NCBI GenBank assembly: GCA_029959085.1
Contig: JARWIR010000094.1
Span: 682,001-746,000, forward strand
DNA length: 64,000 nt
Origin: Nemophila menziesii
Taxonomy: Eukaryota; Streptophyta; Magnoliopsida; Boraginales; Hydrophyllaceae
Direction of reading: 5' to 3'
The position numbers were made by a program, and so were the translations under genes. Positions within the stretch are counted from its first letter, which is position 1. Each line of letters starts with the position of its first letter. Shown here piece after piece: positions 1-10,665 of the stretch. The notes beneath the pieces were generated by a model. The model was given only the letters and a program-made list of their open reading frames with translations. It did not search any database and had not been told where the DNA came from.

Positions 1-1
1 C

Positions 2-430
2 TATGAGACGATAGCATAATACTGGTTTCAAACACAAGGTATATTTGATTACAAACTTTATTATCCCATTTCTATATAACTTATGTTGATGATACGTATT
101 GTTTAGTCAAATGTGCGAGCTTATTATCAAACTTTTCTTGATGATAAAACTCAAATATCAGTTGATAAGAAGATCAAGGGTTATGGTCCATTGCTAAAAG
201 ACAAGGAAGTGATATTATGAATACGTAGGGCATCAGATTCTAATTCAAGAGATTCGGTGGGATGTAGACGATTTTGGAAGTGACGAGATGAAGGATTTAG
301 AGAACAACTTTCTTGGGAGGCTCCTGGAATGTTAATAGAACAAGAAACAAGAATATGAGAACAGTGCATACAAAATACCGCATCTTGGCTTTAGAAAATT
401 ATTGAGTTGCTTTGTTTTGTCAATTTTTGA
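2..430 (+). pseudogene. Decayed coding-like block, U1 copy
   Basis: One plus-strand frame runs from the TAT codon at 2 to the TGA at 428-430 (the ATG lies just outside the window). It has seven internal stops, after residues that would be about IA, ISI, IV, VIL, FWK, TRI and SWL. The residues between are rich and varied, for example DSNSRDSVGCRRFW and EGFREQLSWEAPGM. The block is visibly richer in G+C than its flanks. Every stop is one transition from a Trp, Gln or Arg codon, which would fit deamination in silent DNA. On the minus strand the same DNA has an uninterrupted 62-codon ATG-started frame (369-181), so the original coding strand is not certain. I do not recognise a family. An ordinary noncoding origin is possible. 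Confidence 0.3.
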
Positions 431-1285
431 ACTCCTAGTCTAATTTTTTAGTTGCTTTGTTTTGTCAATTTTTGTACTGCTAATTTTTGTAATGCTAGTC
501 TTTTCTAATAATCATTAGTATTTTTGTAATAATTAGTAGTAATTTCAATTCAATTTCTTTTCTTTTTGTTATTTCCCTTATTTGAACGTAGTCGTCAAGC
601 AAAATTCCAAAAACTCAATGAAATTTCTCGATACTCGGAAAAGTTATTGTATGTACTAAGCATACAATCATACTCAGTACGAGGATACTCAGTCTAGTAA
701 CTCAATAAAAAAATTTAAACACTTAGTTACTTTTTTCGTTACTGAGCAATTTTTCCTATACTCCGTATCTTTTTCCATACTCAATACTCCATACCAGTAA
801 CGTTTTTCACACTCAGAACGCCATACTCAGAACTTTTTCAGGCAGTGGTCGGCGATGGTTGGTGGTTGTGGTCGGTGCTGAAAATTCTTGATAGTTAATG
901 AAGGAGGAGAGAGAAAAAAGGATATAGAAGGAGAGAGATTAATGGTATTATAAGAGAAAAAAGAATGAGAGGGTTCATTTGTGGCACCAAGATAGTCTCC
1001 AAGACCGAATTCACCATACGATTTTTAGGACCAAAATTATAATTGTGTTTTAATTTCTTTGTAGTTTTATATAATAAAATACAAATTTTTATATGTAATT
1101 TCATCAGAGACAAGACATTGGATCTTGGGTCGTTTAACTTCACCTGCTCTATCAAACTTTTTAAATTTATTTTATCACGTTATAAAATATTTTATTTGTA
1201 TATTTTTTTAAATTTTAAAATATAGATTATGTTGTATAATATAGGGAATTATAACTTAATTAATTTATATGAATTTAATATACAA
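431..1285. other. AT-rich spacer with short direct repeats (type copy in U1)
   Basis: No convincing gene. A 25-bp stretch starting AGTTGCTTTG occurs at 405-429 and again at 450-474 (period 45). From 640 to 835 there is a cluster of short related words (ATACTCAGTA, CATACTC, GTTACTGAG, AGTAACTC). At 841-880 the plus strand is G-rich (GGTGGTTGTGGTCGGTG), and at 898-975 purine-rich, so the minus strand looks like a pyrimidine-rich leader. A minus-strand frame of 86 codons (1155-895) starts with ATG but has composition expected of AT-rich DNA and is shortened by deletion in U9 and U12. The equivalent stretch recurs in each unit. Confidence 0.6.
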
Positions 1286-1293
1286 ACAACTTA

Positions 1294-1502
1294 GGGCCCA
1301 TTTGGAAGTGTTTATTTTAGAGTAAAAAAACGCTTCTAGAATAAAAATTTAAATTTGAATAAATTATTTTAAATCTAAAATCACTTTAAGTGTTTTTTTA
1401 AGAAGCACCATCTCATAAAGTGATTTTAAGAGTTTAAAACACTTTAAAAGTTCGTGAAGCACTTTTAAGTACTTTTTTAAAAAAGCATTTCCAAACAATA
1501 AC
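1294..1502 (+). mobile_element. MITE, Tourist-like or hAT-like, U1 copy
   Basis: Non-coding element of about 209 bp. Left end GGGCCCATTTGGAAGTG; the right end reversed reads GTTATTGTTTGGAAATG, an ungapped partial match with a strong TTTGGAA core. TTA flanks both sides (1291-1293, 1503-1505), as PIF/Harbinger-Tourist elements leave. A rival reading ends it at 1497 with an 8-bp near-duplication ACAACTTA/ATAACTTA, as hAT elements leave. Inside, AATCACTTTAAGTG and CATAAAGTGATTTT can pair, so the DNA can fold back. Present at the same place in all thirteen units, so one insertion predates the array. Confidence 0.7.
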
Positions 1503-2416
1503 TTATATTACATTTTTATTATAAAATAGAGACCGACTTTATTTTTTAAATCGTGGTTATTATTTAATATTATGAAATTATATTAAGCGTATTTTACTCC
1601 TATTTGTTGATGTTAAGTATCCGTTATCAAGGGTAGTTTAGGAGTTTTATTTAGTGAAGGTTATAAAATTCAAAAAAGCCTGGTATGGGAAAATTTTCTC
1701 TATAGTCAGTGAGTTATATCCTTTTTTATGGCCTTTTAGTATCGCCTAGGGTGTGATAAAAATATGATAATAAAATACGGATAAACGATGCACTAACAAC
1801 CTAGACTAATCACGTTACTCACGTCATGTATCACATGTTGTATGCAAGTTTTAACGATAAGTCAGATGCAGTCTCAGGGACTTAGTGTGTTATACGAATC
1901 ACTTTAAGTGTTTTTTTAAGAAGCACCAACTCATAAAGTGATTTTAAGAGTTTAAAACACTTTAAAAGTTCGTGAAGCACTTTTAAGTACTTTTTAAAAA
2001 AAGCATTTCCAAACAATAACTTATATTACATTTTTATTATAATATAGAGACCGACTTTATTTTTTAAATCGTGGTTATTATTTAATATTATGAAATTATA
2101 TTAAGCGTATTATTCTCCTATTTCTTGATGTTAAGTATCCGTTATCAAGGGTAGTTTAGGAGTTTTATTTAGTGAAGGTTCTCAAATTCAAAAAAGTCTG
2201 GTATGGGATAATTCTCTATATAGTCCGTGAGTTATATCCTTTTTTATGGCCTTTTAGTATCGCCTAGGGTGTGATAAAAATATGATAATAAAATACGGAT
2301 AAACGATGCACTAACAACCTAGACTAACCACGTTACTCACGTCATGTATCACATGTTGTATGCAAGTTTTAACGATAAGTCAGATGCAGTCTCAGGGACT
2401 TAGTGTGTTATACGAA
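1381..2416 (+). repeat. 518-bp internal tandem duplication, U1
   Basis: Two copies, 1381-1898 and 1899-2416. The three boundaries read AAAATCACTTT, CGAATCACTTT and CGAATCACGTC, so the shared word AATCAC is the junction microhomology. The segment starts inside the MITE, so copy 2 brings a truncated MITE right end (1899-2020). The copies differ by scattered substitutions (TTTTACTCC/TTATTCTCC; GGTTATAAAATTC/GGTTCTCAAATTC), so the duplication is not brand new. Confidence 0.92.
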
Positions 2417-3000
2417 TCACGTCTCACCATTATTGAAATGTGGTTTATCAATTGATTTATTAAAACAACATTAATAATCATCAATATCTAATTTTAACAG
2501 AAAATATTATATTTAACTATTATAATTAATAACCTATATATTTAAAGCATGTTCCAATGATATAGCGAGTGTATCCATTTGATAAACCATCTAATTATAA
2601 AATTAAAGTATTTAAAAATTTTTATCAACTAGTAATTTACAAAAATTTGAATTCAAATTCTTCACATAACTGATAGTTTACTATATATAATAAATATATT
2701 AAGCAAATAAAGAAATTAAAATCTTAATAAGCAAAGATGAAAAACATCTAAATCAAGTTTTACTAGTATTAATATCATTTTAAATATATATTAATTCAAA
2801 TAAGGTAAAATATCAAAATTCAACAAATTATATAAGAACAAAAAACTAATTACACCTCTTTGTATGAATAATAAATTATAAACCATAATTACTATATTTT
2901 TTTTGACTATGTTAACTATATAAAATATGTTTTAATAAAAAACGAATAACTCAAAATTTATTCAATTAACCAAAAGATGGAAAAATAAAATAATCTATAT
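2417..3000. other. Very AT-rich spacer upstream of the peptide gene (type copy in U1)
   Basis: No open frame or repeat family I can name. It is rich in A/T words and homopolymer runs. The length differences between units in this stretch sit mostly in poly-A and poly-T runs (ACAAAAAACTAATTAC against AAAAAAAAAACTAATTAC). The equivalent spacer is present in all units. Confidence 0.7.
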
Positions 3001-3022
3001 AAAATTACCGCCTCTCCCTTCA

Positions 3023-3057
3023 TAACCCTAGCTTCCACATTTTCTTGTCTATAAATA
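3023..3057 (+). promoter_or_regulatory. TAACCCTAG motif and TATA box, U1
   Basis: TATAAATA at 3050-3057 is a full plant TATA box, 66 bp before the ATG at 3116, so a start near 3080 would leave a leader of about 35 nt. TAACCCTAG at 3023-3031 resembles the plant telo-box (AAACCCTAA), known in promoters of growth-related genes. The box and its spacing are conserved in every unit. Confidence 0.55.
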
Positions 3058-3115
3058 ACAAATTACACACACAAAAACATCATCAAATTGTAATATTTTG
3101 TATTATTATTTTGTA

Positions 3116-3700
3116 ATGATTGATAGAATGTGTCCGTTCTCAAAGATGCTTCTTTCTCTGTCGATCTTTTCATTTTCATGTCAAGTGTATTTTTCTTTTA
3201 GAGATCGTTGACCATTCCATTTCAATCAAATTTTATTTCACATATTAATATTTTTATTAATTTTTTATCATCTTGTCATTATAATAGATGTGGGACATGT
3301 ATAGTAAAATTAATGTGTCATGTCTGTAAAATAAAATGTTTAATGGTATTATGTATAAATTTCAGATAAGATAGAGACAAAAGAAGTGTTTAGTACCTTC
3401 CATGAAGAAGCATCTACTTGTGGACAAGCTAACATTTCACTTCGATTTAACGATGATTTGAGAAGAAACAACACGGAGAAGATGAACATTAACACTGTGC
3501 ACAAATCAATAGCTTATTGCTTCTCCTTTATAATGAATTTACTCTCTTTCTGTACTTTGGATGTTTCTAAAGGCTGGTACTTGATTGATTTTGTATTGTT
3601 ATTTAAAATATATTTTATCATAAACTTTATTGTGTGTACATTAATTTTAAAATCTCTCTATTTGAACTTGATTCAAATTATTTCATTTTTTATTTATTGA
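3116..3700 (+). CDS. Possible small hydrophobic/secreted peptide gene, U1 (altered exon 1)
   Basis: Two-exon model. Exon 1 starts at ATG 3116, the first ATG after the TATA box. Exon 2 starts after the acceptor AAATTTCAG (ends 3365) and runs 3366-3700. This copy has one T fewer in exon 1 (TCGATCTTTTC), so the GTGTAT donor used in other units would hit a stop; only a donor at 3180 (TCAT|GTCAAG) restores the frame, giving 132 residues. Exon 2 is open as in the other units, with private changes (His in place of Leu before KSIAYC; LFKIYF). It may be inactive. No family recognised. Confidence 0.3.
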
Positions 3701-4593
3701 AATTATTATATTAAAATTTTAGTTAGATATTCATGGCTATCAGTCGTTTAATATGGAAAAAAATTTACAAAAAAATTAAAGATGGACATATTTCTAGCAA
3801 AATTTTATAGTCCTTGAAATTTTCCTGTTGTAATTGTTCCTAATTTTTCAATTATGATGTTTAAGTTCTGTATTTCAAGTTTGTGATAAGTTTGTCCTTT
3901 TTTTGTTTTTTCATTATATTATACGTGTCATCCTCTTATGACAGAACAGGAGAACCAGGAGGACTGTATAGTTATTTATTAAAATAAATAATTACATAAA
4001 ATTAACATTAATAATGTAAATGCAAATAAAAAAATTACATTGTAAGAAAATCGTAAAATGAGTGAGTAAAGTGTTTCATTTACAAGATAAAGGGCTAAGT
4101 GTTAAAAAGTAAATCTTTGCTTCAAGCCAATCTCTTTTTCTTTCCTTGCGTAATTAGGGTAGTTTAGGGGACCATGGCCCACCCAAGTTTTGATATTTCA
4201 TTTTGATCCATAAAGTTTAATTTTATAAAAAACAATATCTGATATCTTGGTTTTCAGAACATTCACTTGGTCCCCCATATTTTAGAGTTAAATCTTAAAG
4301 TATTAATTTATTTTTTTCTATATAAACTCTTTTTATTTAAATAATTTAATATAATTTGTATTATTTTCATTCAATACTTCTTGCATAATTATGATTTAAT
4401 ATAAATCCACTCCAGGGCACAATAAAATTTTAACATGTTACAATTCCAATTACTCTTTTACCCTTTTTTGTTTTTATTTCTGATATATATTTATTTGATC
4501 AAAAATATTTTAAATTCTAATAATTTTTCCTTCTCTCTCATATCTCTAACCTCCCCTTTCTCGCACGTGAAAACCAGGTCTTGCCATAAGCTT
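3701..4593. other. 3' flank of the peptide gene (type copy in U1)
   Basis: AT-rich with no gene I can support. AATAAA at 3983-3988 could serve as a polyadenylation signal. A less AT-rich stretch near 4152-4290 (GGGGACCATGGCCCACCC, then TCACTTGGTCCCCC) looks like old transposon or intergenic sequence but I cannot assign it. The end is pyrimidine-rich (TTCTCTCTCATATCTCTAACC), with CACGTG (G-box core) at 4564-4569 just before the decayed coding block of the next unit, as a leader might look. All units have an equivalent. Confidence 0.55.
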
Positions 4594-5023
4594 CTATGAG
4601 ACGATAGCATAATACTGGTTTCAAACACAAGGTATATTTGATTACAAACTTTATTATCCCATTTCTATATAACTTATGCTGATGATACGTATTGTTTAGT
4701 CAAATGTGCGAGCTTATTATCAAACTTTTCTTGATGATAAAACTCAAATATCAGTTGATAAGAAGATCAAGGGTTATGGTCCATTGCTAAAAGACAAGGA
4801 AGTGATATTATGAATACGTAGGGCATCAGATTCTAATTCAAGAGATTCGGTGGGATGTAGACGATTTTGGAAGTGACGAGATGAAGGATTTAGAGAACAA
4901 CTTTCTTGGGAGGCTCCTGGAATGTTAATAGAACAAGAAACAAGAATATGAGAACAGTGCATACAAAATACCGCATCTTGGCTTTAGAAAATTATTGAGT
5001 TGCTTTGTTTTGTCAATTTTTGA
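4586..5023 (+). pseudogene. Decayed coding-like block, U2 copy
   Basis: Same frame and stops as in U1. The start codon position reads ATA instead of ATG (4586-4588). GTT at the equivalent of 83-85 is GCT here, as in most other units. The opposite strand is open for 62 codons at 4962-4774. Confidence 0.3.
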
Positions 5024-5886
5024 ACTCCTAGTCTAATTTTTTAGTTGCTTTGTTTTGTCAATTTTTGTACTGCTAATTTTTGTAATGCTAGTCTTTTCTA
5101 ATAATCATTAGTATTTTTGTAATAATTAGTAGTAATTTCAATTCAATTTCTTTTCTTTTTGTTATTTCCCTTATTTGAACGTAGTCGTCAAGCAAAATTC
5201 CAAAAACTCAATGAAATTTCTCGATACTCGGAAAAGTTATTGTATGTACTAAGCATACAATCATACTCAGTACGAGGATACTCAGTCTAGTAACTCAATA
5301 AAAAAATTTAAACACTTAGTTACTTTTTTCGTTACTGAGCAATTTTTCCTATACTCCGTATCTTTTTCCATACTCAATACTCCATACCAGTAACGTTTTT
5401 CACACTCAGAACGCCATACTCAGAACTTTTTCAGGCAGTGGTCGGCGATGGTTGGTGGTTGTGGTCGGTGCTGAAAATTCTTGATAGTTAATGAAGGAGG
5501 AGAGAGAAAAAAGGATATAGAAGGAGAGAGATTAATGGTATTATAAGAGAAAAAAGAATGAGAGGGTTCATTTGTGGCACCAAGATAGTCTCCAAGACCG
5601 AATTCACCATACGATTTTTAGGACCAAAATTATAATTGTGTTTTAATTTCTTTGTAGTTTTATATAATAAAATACAAATTTTTATATGTAATTTCATCAG
5701 AGACAAGACATTGGATCTTGGGTCGTTTAACTTCACCTGCTCTATCAAACTTTTTAAATTTATTTTATCACGTTATAAAATATTTTATTTGTATATTTTT
5801 TTAAATTTTAAAATATAGATTATGTTGTATAATATAGGGAATTATAACTTAATTAATTTATATGAATTTAATATACAAACAACTTA

Positions 5887-6095
5887 GGGCCCATTTGGAA
5901 GTGTTTATTTTAGAGTAAAAAAACGCTTCTAGAATAAAAATTTAAATTTGAATAAATTATTTTAAATCTAAAATCACTTTAAGTGTTTTTTTAAGAAGCA
6001 CCATCTCATAAAGTGATTTTAAGAGTTTAAAACACTTTAAAAGTTCGTGAAGCACTTTTAAGTACTTTTTTAAAAAAGCATTTCCAAACAATAAC
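5887..6095 (+). mobile_element. MITE, U2 copy
   Basis: Same insertion as in U1, 209 bp. Copy 1 of the 518-bp duplication begins inside it at 5974. Confidence 0.7.
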
Positions 6096-7009
6096 TTATA
6101 TTACATTTTTATTATAAAATAGAGACCGACTTTATTTTTTAAATCGTGGTTATTATTTAATATTATGAAATTATATTAAGCGTATTTTACTCCTATTTGT
6201 TGATGTTAAGTATCCGTTATCAAGGGTAGTTTAGGAGTTTTATTTAGTGAAGGTTATAAAATTCAAAAAAGCCTGGTATGGGAAAATTTTCTCTATAGTC
6301 AGTGAGTTATATCCTTTTTTATGGCCTTTTAGTATCGCCTAGGGTGTGATAAAAATATGATAATAAAATACGGATAAACGATGCACTAACAACCTAGACT
6401 AATCACGTTACTCACGTCATGTATCACATGTTGTATGCAAGTTTTAACGATAAGTCAGATGCAGTCTCAGGGACTTAGTGTGTTATACGAATCACTTTAA
6501 GTGTTTTTTTAAGAAGCACCAACTCATAAAGTGATTTTAAGAGTTTAAAACACTTTAAAAGTTCGTGAAGCACTTTTAAGTACTTTTTAAAAAAAGCATT
6601 TCCAAACAATAACTTATATTACATTTTTATTATAATATAGAGACCGACTTTATTTTTTAAATCGTGGTTATTATTTAATATTATGAAATTATATTAAGCG
6701 TATTATTCTCCTATTTCTTGATGTTAAGTATCCGTTATCAAGGGTAGTTTAGGAGTTTTATTTAGTGAAGGTTCTCAAATTCAAAAAAGTCTGGTATGGG
6801 ATAATTCTCTATATAGTCCGTGAGTTATATCCTTTTTTATGGCCTTTTAGTATCGCCTAGGGTGTGATAAAAATATGATAATAAAATACGGATAAACGAT
6901 GCACTAACAACCTAGACTAACCACGTTACTCACGTCATGTATCACATGTTGTATGCAAGTTTTAACGATAAGTCAGATGCAGTCTCAGGGACTTAGTGTG
7001 TTATACGAA
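5974..7009 (+). repeat. 518-bp internal tandem duplication, U2
   Basis: Copies 5974-6491 and 6492-7009, with the same junction as U1. Confidence 0.92.
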
Positions 7010-7708
7010 TCACGTCTCACCATTATTGAAATGTGGTTTATCAATTGATTTATTAAAACAACATTAATAATCATCAATATCTAATTTTAACAGAAAATAT
7101 TATATTTAACTATTATAATTAATAACCTATATATTTAAAGCATGTTCCAATGATATAGCGAGTGTATCCATTTGATAAACCATCTAATTATAAAATTAAA
7201 GTATTTAAAAATTTTTATCAACTAGTAATTTACAAAAATTTGAATTCAAATTCTTCACATAACTGATAGTTTACTATATATAATAAATATATTAAGCAAA
7301 TAAAGAAATTAAAATCTTAATAAGCAAAGATGAAAAACATCTAAATCAAGTTTTACTAGTATTAATATCATATTAAATATATATTAATTCAAATAAGGTA
7401 AAATATCAAAATTCAACAAATTATATAAGAACAAAAAACTAATTACACCTCTTTGTATGAATAATAAATTATAAACCATAATTACTATATTTTTTTTGAC
7501 TATGTTAACTATATAAATGATGTTTTAATAAAAAACGAATAACTCAAAATTTATTCAATTAACCAAAAGATGGAAAAATAAAATAATCTATATAAAATTA
7601 CCGCCTCTCCCTTCCTAACCCTAGCTTCCACATTTTCTTGTCTATAAATAACAAATTACACACACAAAAACATCATCAAATTGTAATATTTTGTATTATT
7701 ATTTTGTA

Positions 7709-8293
7709 ATGATTGATAGAATGTGTCCGTTCTCAAAGATGCTTCTTTCTATGTCGATCTTTTCATTTTCATGTCAAGTGTATTTTTCTTTTAGAGATCG
7801 TTGACCATTTCATTTCAATCAAATATTTTTTCACATATTAATATTTTTATTAATTTTTTATCATCTTGTCATTATAATAGATGAGGGACATGTATAGTAA
7901 AATAAATGTGTCATATCTGTAAAATAAAATGTTTAATGGTATTATGTATAAATTTCAGATAAGATAGAGACAAAAGAAGTGTTTAGTACCTTCCATGAAA
8001 AAGCATCTACTTGTGGACAAGCTAACATTTCACTTCGATTTAACGATGATTTGAGAAGAAACAACACGGAGAAGATGAACATTAACACTGTGCTCAAATC
8101 AATAGCTTATTGCTTCTCCTTTATAATGAATTTACTCTCTTTCTGTACTTTGGATGTTTCTAAAGGCTGGTACTTGATTGATTTTGTATTGTTATTTTCA
8201 ATATATTTTATCATAACCTTTATTGTGTGTACATTAATTTTAAAATCTCTCTATTTGAACTTGATTCAAATTATTTCATTTTTTATTTATTGA
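7709..8293 (+). CDS. Possible small peptide gene, U2 (altered exon 1)
   Basis: Model join 7709-7772 and 7959-8293, TATA box 7643-7650. It has the short-T exon 1 of U1, so it needs the upstream donor (GT at 7773). Exon 2 has Lys for Glu in FHEKAST. Leu-to-Met (CTG to ATG) in the hydrophobic stretch of exon 1. Confidence 0.3.
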
Positions 8294-9179
8294 AATTATT
8301 ATATTAAAATTTTAGTTAGATATTCATGGCTATCAGTCGTTTAATATGGAAAAAAATTTACAAAAAAATTAAAGCTGGACATATTTCTAGCAAAATTTTA
8401 TAGTCCTTGAAATTTGCCTGTTGTAATTGTTCCTAATTTTTCAATTATGATGTTTAAGTTCTGTATTTCAAGTTTGTGATAAGTTTGTCCTTTTTTTGTT
8501 TTTTCATTATATTATACGTGTCATCCTCTTATGACAGAACAGGAGAACAGGAGGACTGTATAGTTATTTATTAAAATAAATAATCACATAAAATTAACAT
8601 TAATAATGTAAATGCAAATAAAAAAAAATTACATTGTAAGAAAATCGTAAAATGAGTGAGTAAAGTGTTTCATTTACAAGATAAAGGGCTAAGTGTTAAA
8701 AAGTAAATCTTTGCTTCAAGCCAATCTCTTTTTCTTTCCTTGCGTAATTAGGGTAGTTTAGGGGACCATGGCCCACCCAAGTTTTGATATTTCATTTTGA
8801 TCCATAAAGTTTAATTTTGTAAAAAACAATTTCTGATATCTTGGTTTTCAGAACATTCACTTGGTCCCCCATATTTTAGAGTTAAATCTTAAAGTATTAA
8901 TTTATTTTTTTCTATATAAACTCTTTTTGTTTATATAATTTAATATAATTTGTATTATTTTCATTCAATACTTCTTGCATAATTATGATTTAATATAAAT
9001 CCACTCCAGGGCACAATAAAATTTTAACATGTTACAATTCCAATTACTCTTTTACCCTTTTTTGTTTTTATTTCTGATATATATTTATTTGATCAAAAAT
9101 ATTTTAAATTCTAATAATTTTTCTTTCTCTCTCATATCTCTAACCTCCTCTTTCTCGCACGTGAAAACCAGGTCTTGCC

Positions 9180-9595
9180 ATGAGCTTCTATGAGACGATA
9201 GCATAATACTGGTTTCAAACACAAGGTATATTTGATTACAAACTTTATTATCCCATTTCTATATAACTTATGCTGATGATACGTATTGTTTAGTCAAATG
9301 TGCGAGCTTATTATCAAAAATATCAGTTGATAAGAAGATCAAGGGTTATGGTCCATTGCTAAAAGACAAGGAAGTGATATTATGAATACGTAGGGCATCA
9401 GATTCTAATTCAAGAGATTCGGTGGGATGTAGACGATTTTGGAAGTGACGAGATGAAGGATTTAGAGAACAACTTTCTTGGGAGGCTCCTGGAATGTTAA
9501 TAGAACAAGAAACAAGAATATGAGGACAGTGCATACAAAATACCGCATCTTGGCATTAGAAAATTATTGAGTTGCTTTGTTTTGTCAATTTTTGA
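9180..9595 (+). pseudogene. Decayed coding-like block, U3 copy (22-bp deletion)
   Basis: Starts with ATG at 9180. The b-type 22-bp deletion near 9317 shifts the frame, so this copy could not encode the full reading even without the stops. The minus-strand 62-codon frame (9534-9346) lies wholly downstream of the deletion and stays open. Confidence 0.3.
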
Positions 9596-10458
9596 ACTCC
9601 TAGTCTAATTTTTTAGTTGCTTTGTTTTGTCAATTTTTGTACTGCTAATTTTTGTAATGCTAGTCTTTTCTAATAATCATTAGTATTTTTGTAATAATTA
9701 GTAGTAATTTCAATTCAATTTCCTTTCTTTTTGTTATTTCCCTTATTTGAATGTAGTCGTCAAGCAAAATTCCAAAAACTCAATGAATTTTCTCGATACT
9801 CAGAAAAGTTATTGTACATACTAAGCATACAATCATACTCAGTACGAGGCTACTCAGTCTAGTAACTCAATAAAAAAATTTAAACACTTAGTAACTTTTT
9901 CCGTTACTGAGCACTTTTTCCTATACTCGGTATCTTTTTCCATACTCAATACTCCATACCAGTAACGTTTTTCACACTCGGAACGCCATACTCAGAACTT
10001 TTTCAGGCGGTGGTCGGCGATGGTTGGTGGTTGTGGTCGGTGCTGAAAATTCTTGATAGTTAATGAAGGAGGAGAGGGAAAAAAGGATATAGAAGGAGAG
10101 AGACTAATGGTAATAGAAGAGAAAAAGAAATGAGAGGGTTCATTTGTGGCACCAAGATAGTCTCCAAGACCAAATTCACCCTACGATTTTTAGGACCAAA
10201 ATTATAATTGTGTTTTAATTTTTTTGTGGTTTTATATAATAAAATACAATTTTTTATATGTAATTTCATCAGAGACAAGACATTGGATCTTGGGTCGTTT
10301 AACTTCACCTGCTCTATCAAACGTTTTAAATTTATTTTATCACGTTATAATTTATTTTATTTGTATATTTTTTTAAATTTTAAAATATAGATTATGTTGT
10401 ATAATATAGGGAATTATAACTTAATTAATTTATATGAATTTAATATACAAACAACTTA

Positions 10459-10665
10459 GGGCCCATTTGGAAGTGTTTATTTTAGAGTAAAAAAACGATT
10501 CTAGAATAAAAATTTAAATTTAAAAAAATTATTTTAAATCTAAAATCACTCTAAGTGTTTTTTAAGAAGCACCAACTCATAAAGTGATTTTAAGAGTTTA
10601 AAACACTTTAAAAGTTCGTGAAACACTTTTAAGTACTTTTTTAAAAAACATTTCCAAACAATAAC
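10459..10665 (+). mobile_element. MITE, U3 copy
   Basis: 207 bp, with a shortened T run (AGTGTTTTTTAAGAAGC) and AAACATTTCC at the right end, where a G has been lost. U6 has the same changes. Confidence 0.7.

Larger units (their letters stand above)
1..4593 (+). repeat. Tandem unit U1 (a-type, with 518-bp internal duplication)
   Basis: First unit seen; its start is set at the window edge and recurs at 4594 with a 4,593-bp offset. Internal map: coding-like decayed block 2-430; AT-rich DNA with short direct repeats 431-1290; MITE 1294-1502; duplicated 518-bp segment 1381-2416; AT-rich spacer 2417-3000; promoter and small peptide gene 3023-3700; AT-rich 3' flank to 4593. The other units follow this map unless stated. 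Confidence 0.95.
4594..9187 (+). repeat. Tandem unit U2 (a-type)
   Basis: Head-to-tail copy of U1 with the same 518-bp duplication. The first half is almost the same as U1. The second half carries private variants, such as ATCATATTAAATA near 7367 where U1 has ATCATTTTAAATA. Those variants recur in U5 but not U1, so the second half of U2 is the parent (or sister) of the second half of U5. Confidence 0.95.

Noticed and set aside
76..125. YVDD/YADD-like reading in another frame, suggesting reverse transcriptase
   Set aside because: Only a few residues around the motif, stops on both sides, and no neighbouring reverse-transcriptase blocks.
181..369. Minus-strand 62-codon frame as an intact gene
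   Set aside because: Open in all units, but the same DNA reads as a longer decayed frame on the other strand and there is no clear promoter on the minus side. Kept as an alternative reading of the decayed block.
895..1155. Minus-strand 86-codon frame recurring in most units
   Set aside because: Rich in Lys, Asn, Ile and Leu as expected from AT-rich DNA, no recognisable motif, and shortened to 68 codons by deletion in U9 and U12. Treated as a chance frame.
1043..1225. Plus-strand 60-codon frame opposite the 86-codon frame
   Set aside because: Starts with a non-ATG codon, hydrophobic AT-rich composition, no signals around it.
3023..3031. CCCTA motif as telomeric repeat
   Set aside because: A single copy per unit, not a tandem run.
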